In this document: piece by piece, positions 24,087-32,870 of the stretch
Layout: every line of letters begins with the position of its first letter
Position numbering within the stretch: position 1 is the stretch's first letter
Origin: an uncultured Bacilli bacterium
GTDB lineage: Bacteria; Bacillota_I; Bacilli_A; RF39; UBA660
DNA length: 64,000 bases
Assembly (NCBI GenBank): GCA_947632595.1
Contig: CANRPY010000003.1
Coordinates: 1 to 64,000, forward strand
Reading direction: 5' to 3'
Notes under the pieces: generated by a model
Databases searched by the model: none
Told to the model about the DNA's origin: nothing
The model's input: the letters and a program-made list of their open reading frames with translations, nothing else
Made by a program: the position numbers and the translations under genes

Positions 24087-26045
24087 ATGAAAATACTTAA
24101 AAAAATAATTCGTATTTTTCTTGTTTTTTTGCTTCTTATTGGTCTTTTTTGTGGGGGAGTTTATCTTTTTATTCGTTTTTCTCCTAAGATTATGATTAAT
24201 AGCGCCAATAATATTACTTTATATGATAAAAGTGACCAGGCTTTTTTTACGGGAAGTGAAAAAGGAGAATGGACTTCTCTTGATGAGATTTCTCCTCATT
24301 TAATTCAGGCAACTATTTATACGGAGGATAAAAAATTTTATAAACATTTTGGTTTTGATATTCCTCGTATTGTGAAGGCTCTATGTTCTAATATTCTTAC
24401 CCAGAGTCATTCTCAAGGGGCTTCTACTATTACGCAACAGTATGCAAAAAATTTATTTTTAGATTTTGATAAAACTTGGAAGAGAAAATTTCTAGAAGCT
24501 TGGTATACGCTTCGAATTGAGGTTAATTACAGTAAAGATGAAATATTAGAGGGATACTTAAATACGATTAATTATGGGCATGGAAATTATGGGATTGAGA
24601 ATGCTAGTCATTTTTACTTTAATAAAGATAGTTCTGATTTATCATTAGCAGAAGCAAGTATTCTTGCGGGGATTCCGAAATCTCCAAGTAATTATTCTCC
24701 TCTTGTTTCTTTGGATGCCGCTAAAGAAAGACAATTGCTTGTTTTAAATAGTTTGGTACGAAATAAAATCATTACGGAAGAGGAAAAGGAAAAAGCATAT
24801 CAGGAAGAACTTCATTTTGTTGGAGAGGAAAAAGAAGATTTATTAACTAGTATTCATTATTATCAAGATGCCATTATGAAAGAGTTAGAGAATATTCCTA
24901 CGATTCCTTCTGATTATAGTGATATTGGTGGGCTTAAAATCTATACAAATTTTCAATATGATGTGCAAAAGAATTTAGAGAAGACGGTACAAGAGACTTT
25001 TCCGGATGACTCTAAATTACAGACTGCTGTCGTGGTGATGGACCCTAGTAATGGAGGTATTATGGCTCTTATTGGGGGAAGGGATTATCAGGAGTCTAGT
25101 TATAATCGAGCAACGGACTCTAAGAGACAGGTAGGTTCTACTATGAAACCTTATTTATATTATTCTGCTTTAGAAAATGGGTTTACTTCCAGTACTGCTT
25201 TTGTGAGTGAGAGAACTACGTTTCCTTTATCGGAAGGCAAGACTTATTCTCCTAGAAATTATAATGATGTTTATGGAGATAAGGCAATTTCTATGGCTAC
25301 GGCTATTGCTTATAGTGATAATATTTATGCGGTTAAGACTCATTTGTTTTTAGGGACGGAAAGTTTGATTCAAGTTGCTAGAAGGGTTGGAATTGAAGAA
25401 AAATTAGATGAAGTGCCTTCTCTTCCTTTGGGAACTAGTGAAATCAATATTATGCATATGGCAAGTGGGTATGCTGCTTTTGCAAATACTGGGTATAAGG
25501 TTGATGCTCATCTCATTAATAAAGTAGAAGATGGAAGTGGGAATGTTTTATATGAACACACTTCGGAAAAGGAACTTGTTTTAAATCCAAGTTTGGTCTA
25601 CATTCTTAATAACATGCTTACTGCACCTTATGATCCTTTATATGTGGATTATAATTACCCTACTGCGATTAGTTTATCGGGAAAACTTACTCATACTTAT
25701 GCTTTAAAGAGTGGTACTACGAGTGGTGATAATTGGAATATTGGTTTTAATCAAAAAGTACTATGCGCTGTATGGGTTGGTTATGATGATAATACAGAAC
25801 TTGTGAAAAGCGATTATAAATATGCTCAAAATATTTGGTATAAAACAGTAGAAGCTTATGAAGAAGGGATGAGTAATGAGGATGTTTGGTATGAAAAACC
25901 GAATAATGTTGTTGGCGTTTTGGTGGAACCTATCTCAGGAAAACCTGCAAATGACGGGGATGAACATGTTAAACTTATGTATTTCTTAAAAGGAACAGAA
26001 CCTAATGGGGATGAACCTGTATTTGATGAGATTGAGAATCCTTGA
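24087..26045 (+). CDS. Class A penicillin-binding protein (transglycosylase/transpeptidase)
   Basis: This bifunctional enzyme polymerises and cross-links peptidoglycan. A membrane anchor (IIRIFLVFLLLIGLFCGGVYL) is followed by a GT51 domain (EDKKFYKHFGFD with the catalytic Glu, GASTITQQYAKNLF) and a transpeptidase domain with GSTMKPYLYY (SxxK), SDN and KSGTTSGDNW motifs. I start at 24087, where GGGTGAT lies six bases upstream; the 28 preceding ORF-track residues lack a ribosome site. It is one of three consecutive plus-strand genes in the otherwise minus-strand left arm. Confidence 0.93.
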   Translation: MKILKKIIRIFLVFLLLIGLFCGGVYLFIRFSPKIMINSANNITLYDKSDQAFFTGSEKGEWTSLDEISPHLIQATIYTEDKKFYKHFGFDIPRIVKALCSNILTQSHSQGASTITQQYAKNLFLDFDKTWKRKFLEAWYTLRIEVNYSKDEILEGYLNTINYGHGNYGIENASHFYFNKDSSDLSLAEASILAGIPKSPSNYSPLVSLDAAKERQLLVLNSLVRNKIITEEEKEKAYQEELHFVGEEKEDLLTSIHYYQDAIMKELENIPTIPSDYSDIGGLKIYTNFQYDVQKNLEKTVQETFPDDSKLQTAVVVMDPSNGGIMALIGGRDYQESSYNRATDSKRQVGSTMKPYLYYSALENGFTSSTAFVSERTTFPLSEGKTYSPRNYNDVYGDKAISMATAIAYSDNIYAVKTHLFLGTESLIQVARRVGIEEKLDEVPSLPLGTSEINIMHMASGYAAFANTGYKVDAHLINKVEDGSGNVLYEHTSEKELVLNPSLVYILNNMLTAPYDPLYVDYNYPTAISLSGKLTHTYALKSGTTSGDNWNIGFNQKVLCAVWVGYDDNTELVKSDYKYAQNIWYKTVEAYEEGMSNEDVWYEKPNNVVGVLVEPISGKPANDGDEHVKLMYFLKGTEPNGDEPVFDEIENP

Positions 26046-26056
26046 TTCTCTTTTTT
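26034..26056 (+). terminator. Terminator of the PBP gene
   Basis: GAGAATC and GATTCTC pair with a 3-base loop, followed by six Ts; the stem overlaps the stop codon. Confidence 0.85.
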
Positions 26057-26062
26057 GTTATA

Positions 26063-26091
26063 TTGTATATTTGCGATTTTCTTGTTATAAT
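26063..26091 (+). promoter_or_regulatory. Promoter of lemA-like gene and pta
   Basis: TTGTAT and TATAAT separated by 17 bases, directly after the PBP terminator. Confidence 0.7.
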
Positions 26092-26113
26092 TTAGATGAT
26101 AAGGAGGAATGCT

Positions 26114-26650
26114 ATGATAGAGACTATTTTAGGTATCGTTGTTGTTGTTAGTTTACTGCTACTTATTCTTACACTTATTAGTAATAAGTTTCAATTTGCT
26201 ATCATCAAAATAGAACAAGCAGAAGAAGAAATCTCTCTTTATTTAGATACGAAAAAGAATCTTTTAGATCGAACAAGACCGATAGTTACAAAAGAATTAA
26301 AATTAGAAGAATTCTTACCGGAGTTAGATCAAAATTTTGAAGAGATCTCTAATTTTGATGAGCATGATATTTTGAAGAAAGCTTATAATGACTTATACAA
26401 GATTATTGATGAGAATGATAAATTATTAAAAAGTGAAGCTCTGTCATCTATCTTAAAAGAATTAAATGATAATGAGGAAGATATTATAGGGGCTATTAAA
26501 TACTATAATAATACGGTTGTTACCTATAATAAATTGGTTTTATCTTTTCCATCTAATATTATTGGATTTTTTAAGGGATGCAAGAAAAAGGCTTTTTATA
26601 ATAATGAAAAGAAAGAAATGTTTGAAATATTAAACGAGAATAGAGGTTAA
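26114..26650 (+). CDS. LemA-family membrane protein
   Basis: The protein has one N-terminal membrane helix (IETILGIVVVVSLLLLILTLI) and a helical domain ending in the LemA-type signature YYNNTVVTYNKLVLSFPSN. LemA proteins have an N-out topology in other bacteria and no established biochemical role. The start is the ATG at 26114, six bases behind AAGGAGG. It ends two bases before pta and shares its promoter, although no functional link is known. Confidence 0.8.
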   Translation: MIETILGIVVVVSLLLLILTLISNKFQFAIIKIEQAEEEISLYLDTKKNLLDRTRPIVTKELKLEEFLPELDQNFEEISNFDEHDILKKAYNDLYKIIDENDKLLKSEALSSILKELNDNEEDIIGAIKYYNNTVVTYNKLVLSFPSNIIGFFKGCKKKAFYNNEKKEMFEILNENRG

Positions 26651-26652
26651 TT

Positions 26653-27645
26653 ATGAATTTTATTGAAACAATTAAGGATAGAGCAAAAAAGGATAAAAAG
26701 ACAATTGTTCTTCCTGAAACTATGGATAGAAGAGTATTAGAGGCTGCTAGTAAGGTATTACAAGAAGGGATTGCTCATGTTATTTTGATTGGGAATTCTA
26801 AGAAGATTTTAGAGGAGTATGCTGATCTTTCTTTAGGAGAAGCTACTTTTATTGATCCTTTAGAATCTGATCTTACAGAAGAATTAATTCAAAAATTAGT
26901 AGAACTTCGTCGTGAAAAAGGTATGACTTATGAAGAAGCTAAACGATTATTATTAGAAGATTATATGTATTTTGCTTGTATGTTAGTAAAGACTGGTCGA
27001 GCAGATGGTGTTGTATCTGGAGCTTGTCACTCTACTTCTAATACGTTAAGACCTGCACTACAAATCATTAAAACTAAGCCAGGTGTTCTTCTTGTATCCG
27101 CATTCTTCTTGATGGTTGTTCCTGATTGTGAATATGGAGAACATGGTATCTTTGTTTTTGCAGATGCTGGATTGGAACAAAATCCTACTCCTGATAAGTT
27201 AGCTGCAATTGCTGCTAGTAGTGCAGATAGTTTTCAATTTTTGGTTCAAAAGGAACCTATCGTCGCAATGCTTTCTCATTCTACGGTTGGTAGTGCAAAA
27301 CATGCTGATGTTGATAAAGTAGTAGAAGGCGTTCGTATTGCGAAGGAAAGTTATCCGGAGTATCAAATTGACGGAGAATTCCAGTTAGATGCTGCGATTG
27401 TTCCTGAAGTTGCTAAAAGCAAAGCTCCTGATTCTAAGATTGCTGGTCATGCAAATGTATTGGTATTCCCAGACTTAGATGCTGGTAATATTGGTTATAA
27501 ATTGGTTCAAAGACTTGCAAAGGCTGAAGCCTACGGACCTATTACTCAAGGAATTGCTGCTCCTGTTAATGATTTATCTAGAGGTTGCTCTAGTGATGAT
27601 ATTGTTGGAGTGGTTGCTATTACTGCTGTTCAAGCTCAAAAATAA
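26653..27645 (+). CDS. pta: Phosphate acetyltransferase
   Basis: Pta converts acetyl-CoA and phosphate to acetyl phosphate, the step before acetate kinase in ATP-yielding fermentation. The full-length 330-residue catalytic domain is visible, with KKTIVLPETMDRRVLEAA at the N-terminus and MLSHSTVGSAKHADVDKV, DGEFQLDAAIVPEVAKSKAP and VLVFPDLDAGNIGYKLVQRL further on. It lacks the N-terminal DRTGG/P-loop extension of longer forms. Acetate kinase is not in the window. Confidence 0.95.
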   Translation: MNFIETIKDRAKKDKKTIVLPETMDRRVLEAASKVLQEGIAHVILIGNSKKILEEYADLSLGEATFIDPLESDLTEELIQKLVELRREKGMTYEEAKRLLLEDYMYFACMLVKTGRADGVVSGACHSTSNTLRPALQIIKTKPGVLLVSAFFLMVVPDCEYGEHGIFVFADAGLEQNPTPDKLAAIAASSADSFQFLVQKEPIVAMLSHSTVGSAKHADVDKVVEGVRIAKESYPEYQIDGEFQLDAAIVPEVAKSKAPDSKIAGHANVLVFPDLDAGNIGYKLVQRLAKAEAYGPITQGIAAPVNDLSRGCSSDDIVGVVAITAVQAQK

Positions 27646-27675
27646 AAAAAATCCACAATTTTTGTGGATTTTTTT
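27646..27675. terminator. Bidirectional terminator between pta and ung
   Basis: AAATCCACAA and TTGTGGATTT form a 10-bp stem with a 3-base loop, with A-run before and T-run after, serving the two convergent genes. Confidence 0.9.
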
Positions 27676-28336
27676 ATTCTACTCTCCAATCGATTTCTTG
27701 GATGCCATTTTTCTTTAGAAATTCGTTGGTTTTGGAAAATGGTTTGCTGCCAAAAAAACCATTATAAGCAGAAAATGGAGATGGGTGGGCAGACTCAATA
27801 ATCAAATGTTTTGGGTTTGTAATCAAACTCTTTTTTTGTCTTGCATAGGCTCCCCAAAGAATAAATACAACAGGAGTCTCTTTTTCATTTATGATTTTGA
27901 TAATATCATCTGTAAAATGTTCCCACCCTTGATCTTTATGAGAAGTTGGTTTATGTTCTTCTACTGTTAAGACTGCATTTAGAAGCAATACTCCTTGTTT
28001 TGCCCACGGCTTTAAGGAGTTAGATTCTGGAAAAGGGATTCCCAAGTCACTTTCTAGTTCCTTAAAAATGTTTTTTAATGATGGTGGTTTTAATACTTCA
28101 TTTTTTACAGAAAAAGATAGTCCTTCTGCTTGATTAGGTCCATGATAAGGATCTTGTCCTAAAATCACTACTTTTACATTATCATAGTCCGTGTAACGAA
28201 ATGCATTCATGACTTCATTTTCTTTTGGATATATTGTATGTGTTTTATATTCGTTTTTTACGAAATTCATTAGCTTTTGAAAATACTCTTGTTGATATTC
28301 TTCTTTTAATAATTCGTCCCATTTATTTCCAATCAT
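27674..28336 (-). CDS. ung: Uracil-DNA glycosylase
   Basis: Ung removes uracil from DNA at the start of base excision repair. Motif A (VVILGQDPYHGPNQAEG, catalytic Asp) and the HPSPFSAYNGFFGSKPFS motif are intact, and the length (220 residues) is standard. AGGAGG precedes the ATG. It is the last gene of a minus-strand series that begins upstream of dnaB. Confidence 0.97.
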   Translation of the reverse strand: MIGNKWDELLKEEYQQEYFQKLMNFVKNEYKTHTIYPKENEVMNAFRYTDYDNVKVVILGQDPYHGPNQAEGLSFSVKNEVLKPPSLKNIFKELESDLGIPFPESNSLKPWAKQGVLLLNAVLTVEEHKPTSHKDQGWEHFTDDIIKIINEKETPVVFILWGAYARQKKSLITNPKHLIIESAHPSPFSAYNGFFGSKPFSKTNEFLKKNGIQEIDWRVE

Positions 28337-28344
28337 AGATCCTC

Positions 28345-28800
28345 CTATTTATGATAACTTTCATTGTGATTAATTTTAAATGCTCGATAGATTTGTTCTA
28401 ATAAAATTACTCGAAATAGTTGATGAGGGAAAGTCATTTTAGAGAATGATAAATGGATTTTTGCTCGATTCTTGATTCTTTCGTCTAATCCATAGCTTCC
28501 TCCTATTACAAAAGATATTCTACTATTTTCTATTTGTATTCTTCGAATTTCTTCTGCAAACTCTAAAGAGGTATATTCTTTTCCTTCTATTTCTAGTGTT
28601 ATGACATAATCTTTATCTTCTAGATGTTTTTCGATTCTTTCTGCTTCTAATTTCATGGCTTTTTCTGTTTCTAAAAGCCCTTCTTCTTTTACTTCTATTA
28701 GTTCTATATTGGTATATTTTTGAAGTCTTTTTTGATACTCTTCTATCGCATCTTTTAAGTATTTTTCTTTGATAGTTCCTACTGTAATTATTTTTATCAT
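28345..28800 (-). CDS. rlmH: 23S rRNA pseudouridine-1915 N3-methyltransferase
   Basis: RlmH is a SPOUT methyltransferase acting on helix 69 of 23S rRNA in 70S ribosomes. The SAM-binding knot is visible as ISFVIGGSYGLDERI, and SFSKMTFPHQLFRVILLEQIYRA and the C-terminal YHK are characteristic. GAGGTG precedes the ATG. It follows walJ by one base, the same pairing as the Bacillus walJ-htrA-rlmH region without htrA. Confidence 0.96.
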   Translation of the reverse strand: MIKIITVGTIKEKYLKDAIEEYQKRLQKYTNIELIEVKEEGLLETEKAMKLEAERIEKHLEDKDYVITLEIEGKEYTSLEFAEEIRRIQIENSRISFVIGGSYGLDERIKNRAKIHLSFSKMTFPHQLFRVILLEQIYRAFKINHNESYHK

Positions 28801-28801
28801 A

Positions 28802-29557
28802 TTACACCTCTATGAATGGTCCTACTTCGTATTGGTCTGCGATTAGGATTTGAATGTCTTCTGGTAATTCTTGTTCTGCCATTGCTTCTAATGCTTTTTC
28901 TTTGGTATTGTTCTTCTCACTAAGATGCGCTAATATAATGGCTTTGGTATTTGGACCAATGATTTTTTTTAGATATTTCGCGGTTGTTGTATTGGATAGG
29001 TGGCCGCTATCACTGATGACTCTTTCTTTTAAGAATCTAGGATAGGGTCCATCCATTAACATAACTTCATCATGATTGCTTTCTATCATATAACAGTCTT
29101 TTCCAACCATTTTTTCTAAATATTTTCTATTGATATAACCGGTATCGGTTACATAGACAAAACTTTTTCCTTCATACTTCATGATATAGCCTACTGAGAC
29201 TGGAGCATCGTGAGAAGTATGAATTAATTCTATTTCAACATTATTTATGAAGAAGTCATCTTCTATAAATTTACATCTTGGGTATGGTACATCGTTTTTT
29301 AGACTCTCATACATTGTTTCTGGAATGTAGACGTCTAAATTTGTTTTTTTGATTAGGGTCTCTAATCCTTTTGTGTGATCCCTATGACAATGTGTTATTA
29401 AGACTCCTGAAAAATCAGAAAAAGAAAGGGAATTTTCTTCTAGAACTTTTTGGAGAGTCGTGAAGGAAATTCCCATATCAATTATTATTTTTGTTTCGTC
29501 ACATAGCACAATTGTACAATTTCCTTTGGAACCACTGGCTATTGGTTTAATCTTCAT
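28802..29557 (-). CDS. walJ: WalJ/YycJ-type metallo-beta-lactamase-fold hydrolase
   Basis: The protein starts MKIKPIASGSKGNCTIV and has the zinc motif THCHRDHTKG, the SHDAPVSVGYI segment and the C-terminal LAHLSEKNNT block of the YycJ/WalJ group. WalJ is a putative DNA or RNA exonuclease linked to replication and wall signalling. No walRK genes are in the window. I start at 29557, immediately after the stop of the wall peptidase; coupling rather than a ribosome site seems to drive initiation. Confidence 0.88.
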   Translation of the reverse strand: MKIKPIASGSKGNCTIVLCDETKIIIDMGISFTTLQKVLEENSLSFSDFSGVLITHCHRDHTKGLETLIKKTNLDVYIPETMYESLKNDVPYPRCKFIEDDFFINNVEIELIHTSHDAPVSVGYIMKYEGKSFVYVTDTGYINRKYLEKMVGKDCYMIESNHDEVMLMDGPYPRFLKERVISDSGHLSNTTTAKYLKKIIGPNTKAIILAHLSEKNNTKEKALEAMAEQELPEDIQILIADQYEVGPFIEV

Positions 29558-29558
29558 T

Positions 29559-31064
29559 TTAATAGAATTGCATGGCATTTAGTACGGTTCCTCCTCGATA
29601 AGGGAATCCATACCAAATTGCGAAGTGTACGTGTACACCTGTTGCCGCTCCTGTCATACCCATACCACCAATGACTTGTCCTTTTTCTACATAATCTCCT
29701 ACGCTTACTGCACGGCATCCAGGACACATGTGCGCATATAGGGAATAATATCCATTGTGGTGATCGATAACGATATATTCTCCATTGTCTCCATATCCAC
29801 CAGGATAATTACCATATTTCTTTTCCGAAACGACAACGGTTCCTGCTTGAGCAGCAAAGATATTGGATCCATATCCACAACCCGCAATATCTGTTCCATC
29901 ATGGAAAGATCCCCATCTCCATCCAAATGGACTACTGATAGATGCACAAGTTGCTGGCCATCCCCAGGCTCCTCCATAAGGAAGTGGAGAACCATATCCA
30001 TAGTAGCCGGATTGCTTTCCACCTTTTACAATGATTTCATTTACTGGTTCTTTGATTGTCTCTGTATTTAGTGGAGTTCTACTTTCTACAACACCATTTA
30101 CTTTTAACACTTCTTGTGTTACAAGGTTTTCTCCTTTTACTCCTTGTTGAATTACTTCGCTCCAACCAACATATTTATCATTATCATACTGTGTTTCTGT
30201 TGAATAGTTTTTTTCTTCATAGAAACTTACGGTATCTTGTTCTACTACGCTAAATTGTGGTTTTAAAACTCCAAGTGTTACTTTTTGTCCTGGAGAAAGT
30301 AACGTATTTTCATCTTGTAAATCTGGATTTGCGATTAAAAATTCTTGTACAGAAATTTTATTATTAAAAGCAACATCTGAGATGGTATCTCCTACTTGAA
30401 TCGTATACATTTTTTGTTTTTTTGTTGTTCCAAATAATAGGTATTTACTTAATTCTTCTTCTGTTTGATAAATCTTTTTATCTACCGGGATTAAATCTTT
30501 TTTGATGGTAATTTTATTTTTAATATAGATATTTACAATATAGGTTCCTACATCTTCTATTTCTGGTTGTGTATCATTGGCATAATTATTATAATCTGTT
30601 TCATCGATAAAGGATTTTACTGTCTTTTCAATGGAATTGGTAAAGACTTTTTTATCCAATACATATATTTTTTGTGTTGTTCCTTTTATGGTTTTTCCAT
30701 CTGTTGTTTTGGTATCTAATCCTTTTAACTTAATGACATATCCACTGATGGTGAAAGGCGAAATGTCTTTAATTTCTTCATAGATTTCTTCTGCTGTTTT
30801 TACTCCTTGATCAAAGGTTGTTTCTTTCTCTATATCTAGATCTGTTGGAACATATACTTTATTGACATGGTATTTTTTCTTGATTTGGTCTTGTTGTTGG
30901 TCGATATAGTCTTCTAATTCTTTTTTAGATTCTATTAGACCTAATGACTTTCCTTTTAGATAGACTCTATATAAATCTCGTGGTTTACTCGATATGGATT
31001 GGAAACCTGACATTAGAAGAAAAACTATCATTACTAGGAAAGATAACTTTATTTTTTTATTCAC
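29559..31064 (-). CDS. Secreted LysM-G5-M23 wall endopeptidase
   Basis: A signal-anchor (LSFLVMIVFLLMSGFQSI) leads a long extracellular part: an unassigned alpha/beta region (30-225), a LysM motif (MYTIQVGDTISDVAFNN, about 225-270) for glycan binding, a G5 domain (about 275-355), and a C-terminal M23 peptidase with both zinc motifs (HDGTDIAG and HVHFAIWYG). Unlike SpoIIQ above, this one keeps its catalytic residues. Four Cys in the peptidase domain (including MCPGC) could form disulfides. Start is GTG at 31064 behind GGGAGG, overlapping dnaB by eight bases. Confidence 0.85.
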   Translation of the reverse strand: MNKKIKLSFLVMIVFLLMSGFQSISSKPRDLYRVYLKGKSLGLIESKKELEDYIDQQQDQIKKKYHVNKVYVPTDLDIEKETTFDQGVKTAEEIYEEIKDISPFTISGYVIKLKGLDTKTTDGKTIKGTTQKIYVLDKKVFTNSIEKTVKSFIDETDYNNYANDTQPEIEDVGTYIVNIYIKNKITIKKDLIPVDKKIYQTEEELSKYLLFGTTKKQKMYTIQVGDTISDVAFNNKISVQEFLIANPDLQDENTLLSPGQKVTLGVLKPQFSVVEQDTVSFYEEKNYSTETQYDNDKYVGWSEVIQQGVKGENLVTQEVLKVNGVVESRTPLNTETIKEPVNEIIVKGGKQSGYYGYGSPLPYGGAWGWPATCASISSPFGWRWGSFHDGTDIAGCGYGSNIFAAQAGTVVVSEKKYGNYPGGYGDNGEYIVIDHHNGYYSLYAHMCPGCRAVSVGDYVEKGQVIGGMGMTGAATGVHVHFAIWYGFPYRGGTVLNAMQFY

Positions 31065-32418
31065 TTGGTGATCCCTCCCCATTTTTTTCTTTTCTTAAAT
31101 TTAAAAAGGTTGATGTATTTTTCTTGAATAACAATTCTATGGTTGCGGTAGGTCCATTTCTGTGCTTACCGATAATTAATTCACTAATACTATTATTATC
31201 TTCTGTTCTTGCTTCTTTATTGTAATAATCATCTCGGTATAAGAAGGCAACGATATCGGCATCTTGCTCGATGGATCCGGATTCTCTTAAATCACTCATT
31301 AATGGTCTTTTATCATCTCTGGATTCTACTCCACGAGATAATTGAGATAGGGCAATGACTGGTACTCCTAATTCCATCGCTAGTGTTTTAAGGCTTCTTG
31401 AAATATCGGATACTTCTTGTTGTCTGTTACTTCCGTAATTTTTTCCACCTGAGATTAATTGTAGGTAGTCAATCACTACAAGAGCAAGGCCTTTTTCGCT
31501 ACTGGCAAGTCTTCTACATTTTGCTCTGATTTCTCCGATGGTAATTCCTGGAGTATCATCCATGACTAGATTGGTATCGGCAAGTTGAGATGCTGCTTCA
31601 TTGATTCTTTTCCAATCTTGATTTAATAGATTTCCCGTTCTTAATTTAAATCCATCTAATTGTCCTAGAGATGACAAAATACGCATAGCTAACTGTTCTG
31701 CACTCATCTCTAAGTTAAACAAAGCAACTGATTTTTCTTGTGTCATGGCAACATGGGTTGCTAGATTAAGGGCAAAAGCTGTTTTTCCCATTGCTGGACG
31801 CGCTGCGATGATAATTAATTCATTTGGATGAAGTCCTGTTGTTAGACGATCAAAATCATACCATCCTGTTTCTAACCCTGTGATTTCTCCTTTATTTTCT
31901 GATAATCTTTCTAGGTCAGACTTTGTTTTGGCAATGATTTCTTTCATACTTCTAAATTCTGAAGATGTTCTTCTTTTTACAACGTTTAAAATCTTCTTTT
32001 CTGCATTATCTAAGATTTCATTAATCGTTTCATCTGGACTATACCCATCTTGAGCAATTTCTTCACAAGTCGTGATTAATCCTCGAATTACACTGGAATC
32101 TTCTACACTTTTAATATAATAGTCAATATTACTTGCAGTAGGCACGTAGTCTAACACTTCTGTTAGGTATTCTACTCCCCCTACTTCTGTTAAACTATTT
32201 TTGTTTTTTAAATAACTGGTAATTGTTGTAATATCAATTGGTGTATTTTCTTCTTGTAATGCAATCATCGCACTAAATATTTTCGCATTTTTGTCACTAT
32301 AGAATGCTTCTGGGGTAAGAGATTCTGTTGCCTTTTGAAGAGCATATTTTGACAAAAAGCATGATCCTAGTACGGATTCTTCTGCTTCTAAATTGTTTGG
32401 TAATGTTCTTATCGGCAT
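31057..32418 (-). CDS. dnaB: Replicative DNA helicase DnaB-type
   Basis: This hexameric helicase (called DnaC in B. subtilis) unwinds DNA at the fork. It has the N-terminal primase-interacting domain (PNNLEAEESVLGS), Walker A (IAARPAMGKTAFALNLA), Walker B (VVIDYLQLISG) and LSQLSRGVESR. The length of 453 residues is standard and no intein is present. AGGTGAGAGA precedes the ATG. It lies ten bases downstream of rplI, the conserved order. Confidence 0.97.
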   Translation of the reverse strand: MPIRTLPNNLEAEESVLGSCFLSKYALQKATESLTPEAFYSDKNAKIFSAMIALQEENTPIDITTITSYLKNKNSLTEVGGVEYLTEVLDYVPTASNIDYYIKSVEDSSVIRGLITTCEEIAQDGYSPDETINEILDNAEKKILNVVKRRTSSEFRSMKEIIAKTKSDLERLSENKGEITGLETGWYDFDRLTTGLHPNELIIIAARPAMGKTAFALNLATHVAMTQEKSVALFNLEMSAEQLAMRILSSLGQLDGFKLRTGNLLNQDWKRINEAASQLADTNLVMDDTPGITIGEIRAKCRRLASSEKGLALVVIDYLQLISGGKNYGSNRQQEVSDISRSLKTLAMELGVPVIALSQLSRGVESRDDKRPLMSDLRESGSIEQDADIVAFLYRDDYYNKEARTEDNNSISELIIGKHRNGPTATIELLFKKNTSTFLNLRKEKNGEGSPSE

Positions 32419-32428
32419 TCTCTCACCT

Positions 32429-32869
32429 CTATTTAATTACATGTACTTTTATTTCTGCTGGAACTTCTGGATGCAAATGAAGAATTACGTTATGAAATCC
32501 TAATGATTGAATGGTATTTTGGATTTCTATCTGACTCTTCTCAATTTTATAGCCTTGCTTTTCTAATTCATCTTTGATTTGCTTTACGCTAATACTTCCA
32601 AATACTTTATCTCCTTCTCCTGTTTTTACTTTAAATTCTAGAGTTACTTTTGAAAGTTGTTCTTTTAAGGCTTTTGCATTCTTTTTATTTTCTTCTTCTT
32701 CTTTTTCTTTTCTTGCTAATTCATGGTTAAGTTTTGCTAAAGACTCTTTTGTCTTTTTTACGGCATAACCATTTTTTATTAGATAGTTTTCGGCATAGCC
32801 ATCTTTTACATTTTTAATTTGCCCCTTTTTACCTTGATTTTTTAAATCTTTGATAAAAATTACTTCCAT
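32429..32869 (-). CDS. rplI: 50S ribosomal protein L9
   Basis: L9 is complete at 146 residues: the N-terminal rRNA-binding domain (MEVIFIKDLKNQGKKGQIKN), a long charged helix, and a C-terminal domain (VFGSISVKQIKDELEKQGY). AAGGAG precedes the ATG, which lies one base after the stop of the phosphodiesterase gene, the usual gdpP-rplI-dnaB order. Confidence 0.97.
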   Translation of the reverse strand: MEVIFIKDLKNQGKKGQIKNVKDGYAENYLIKNGYAVKKTKESLAKLNHELARKEKEEEENKKNAKALKEQLSKVTLEFKVKTGEGDKVFGSISVKQIKDELEKQGYKIEKSQIEIQNTIQSLGFHNVILHLHPEVPAEIKVHVIK

Positions 32870-32870
32870 T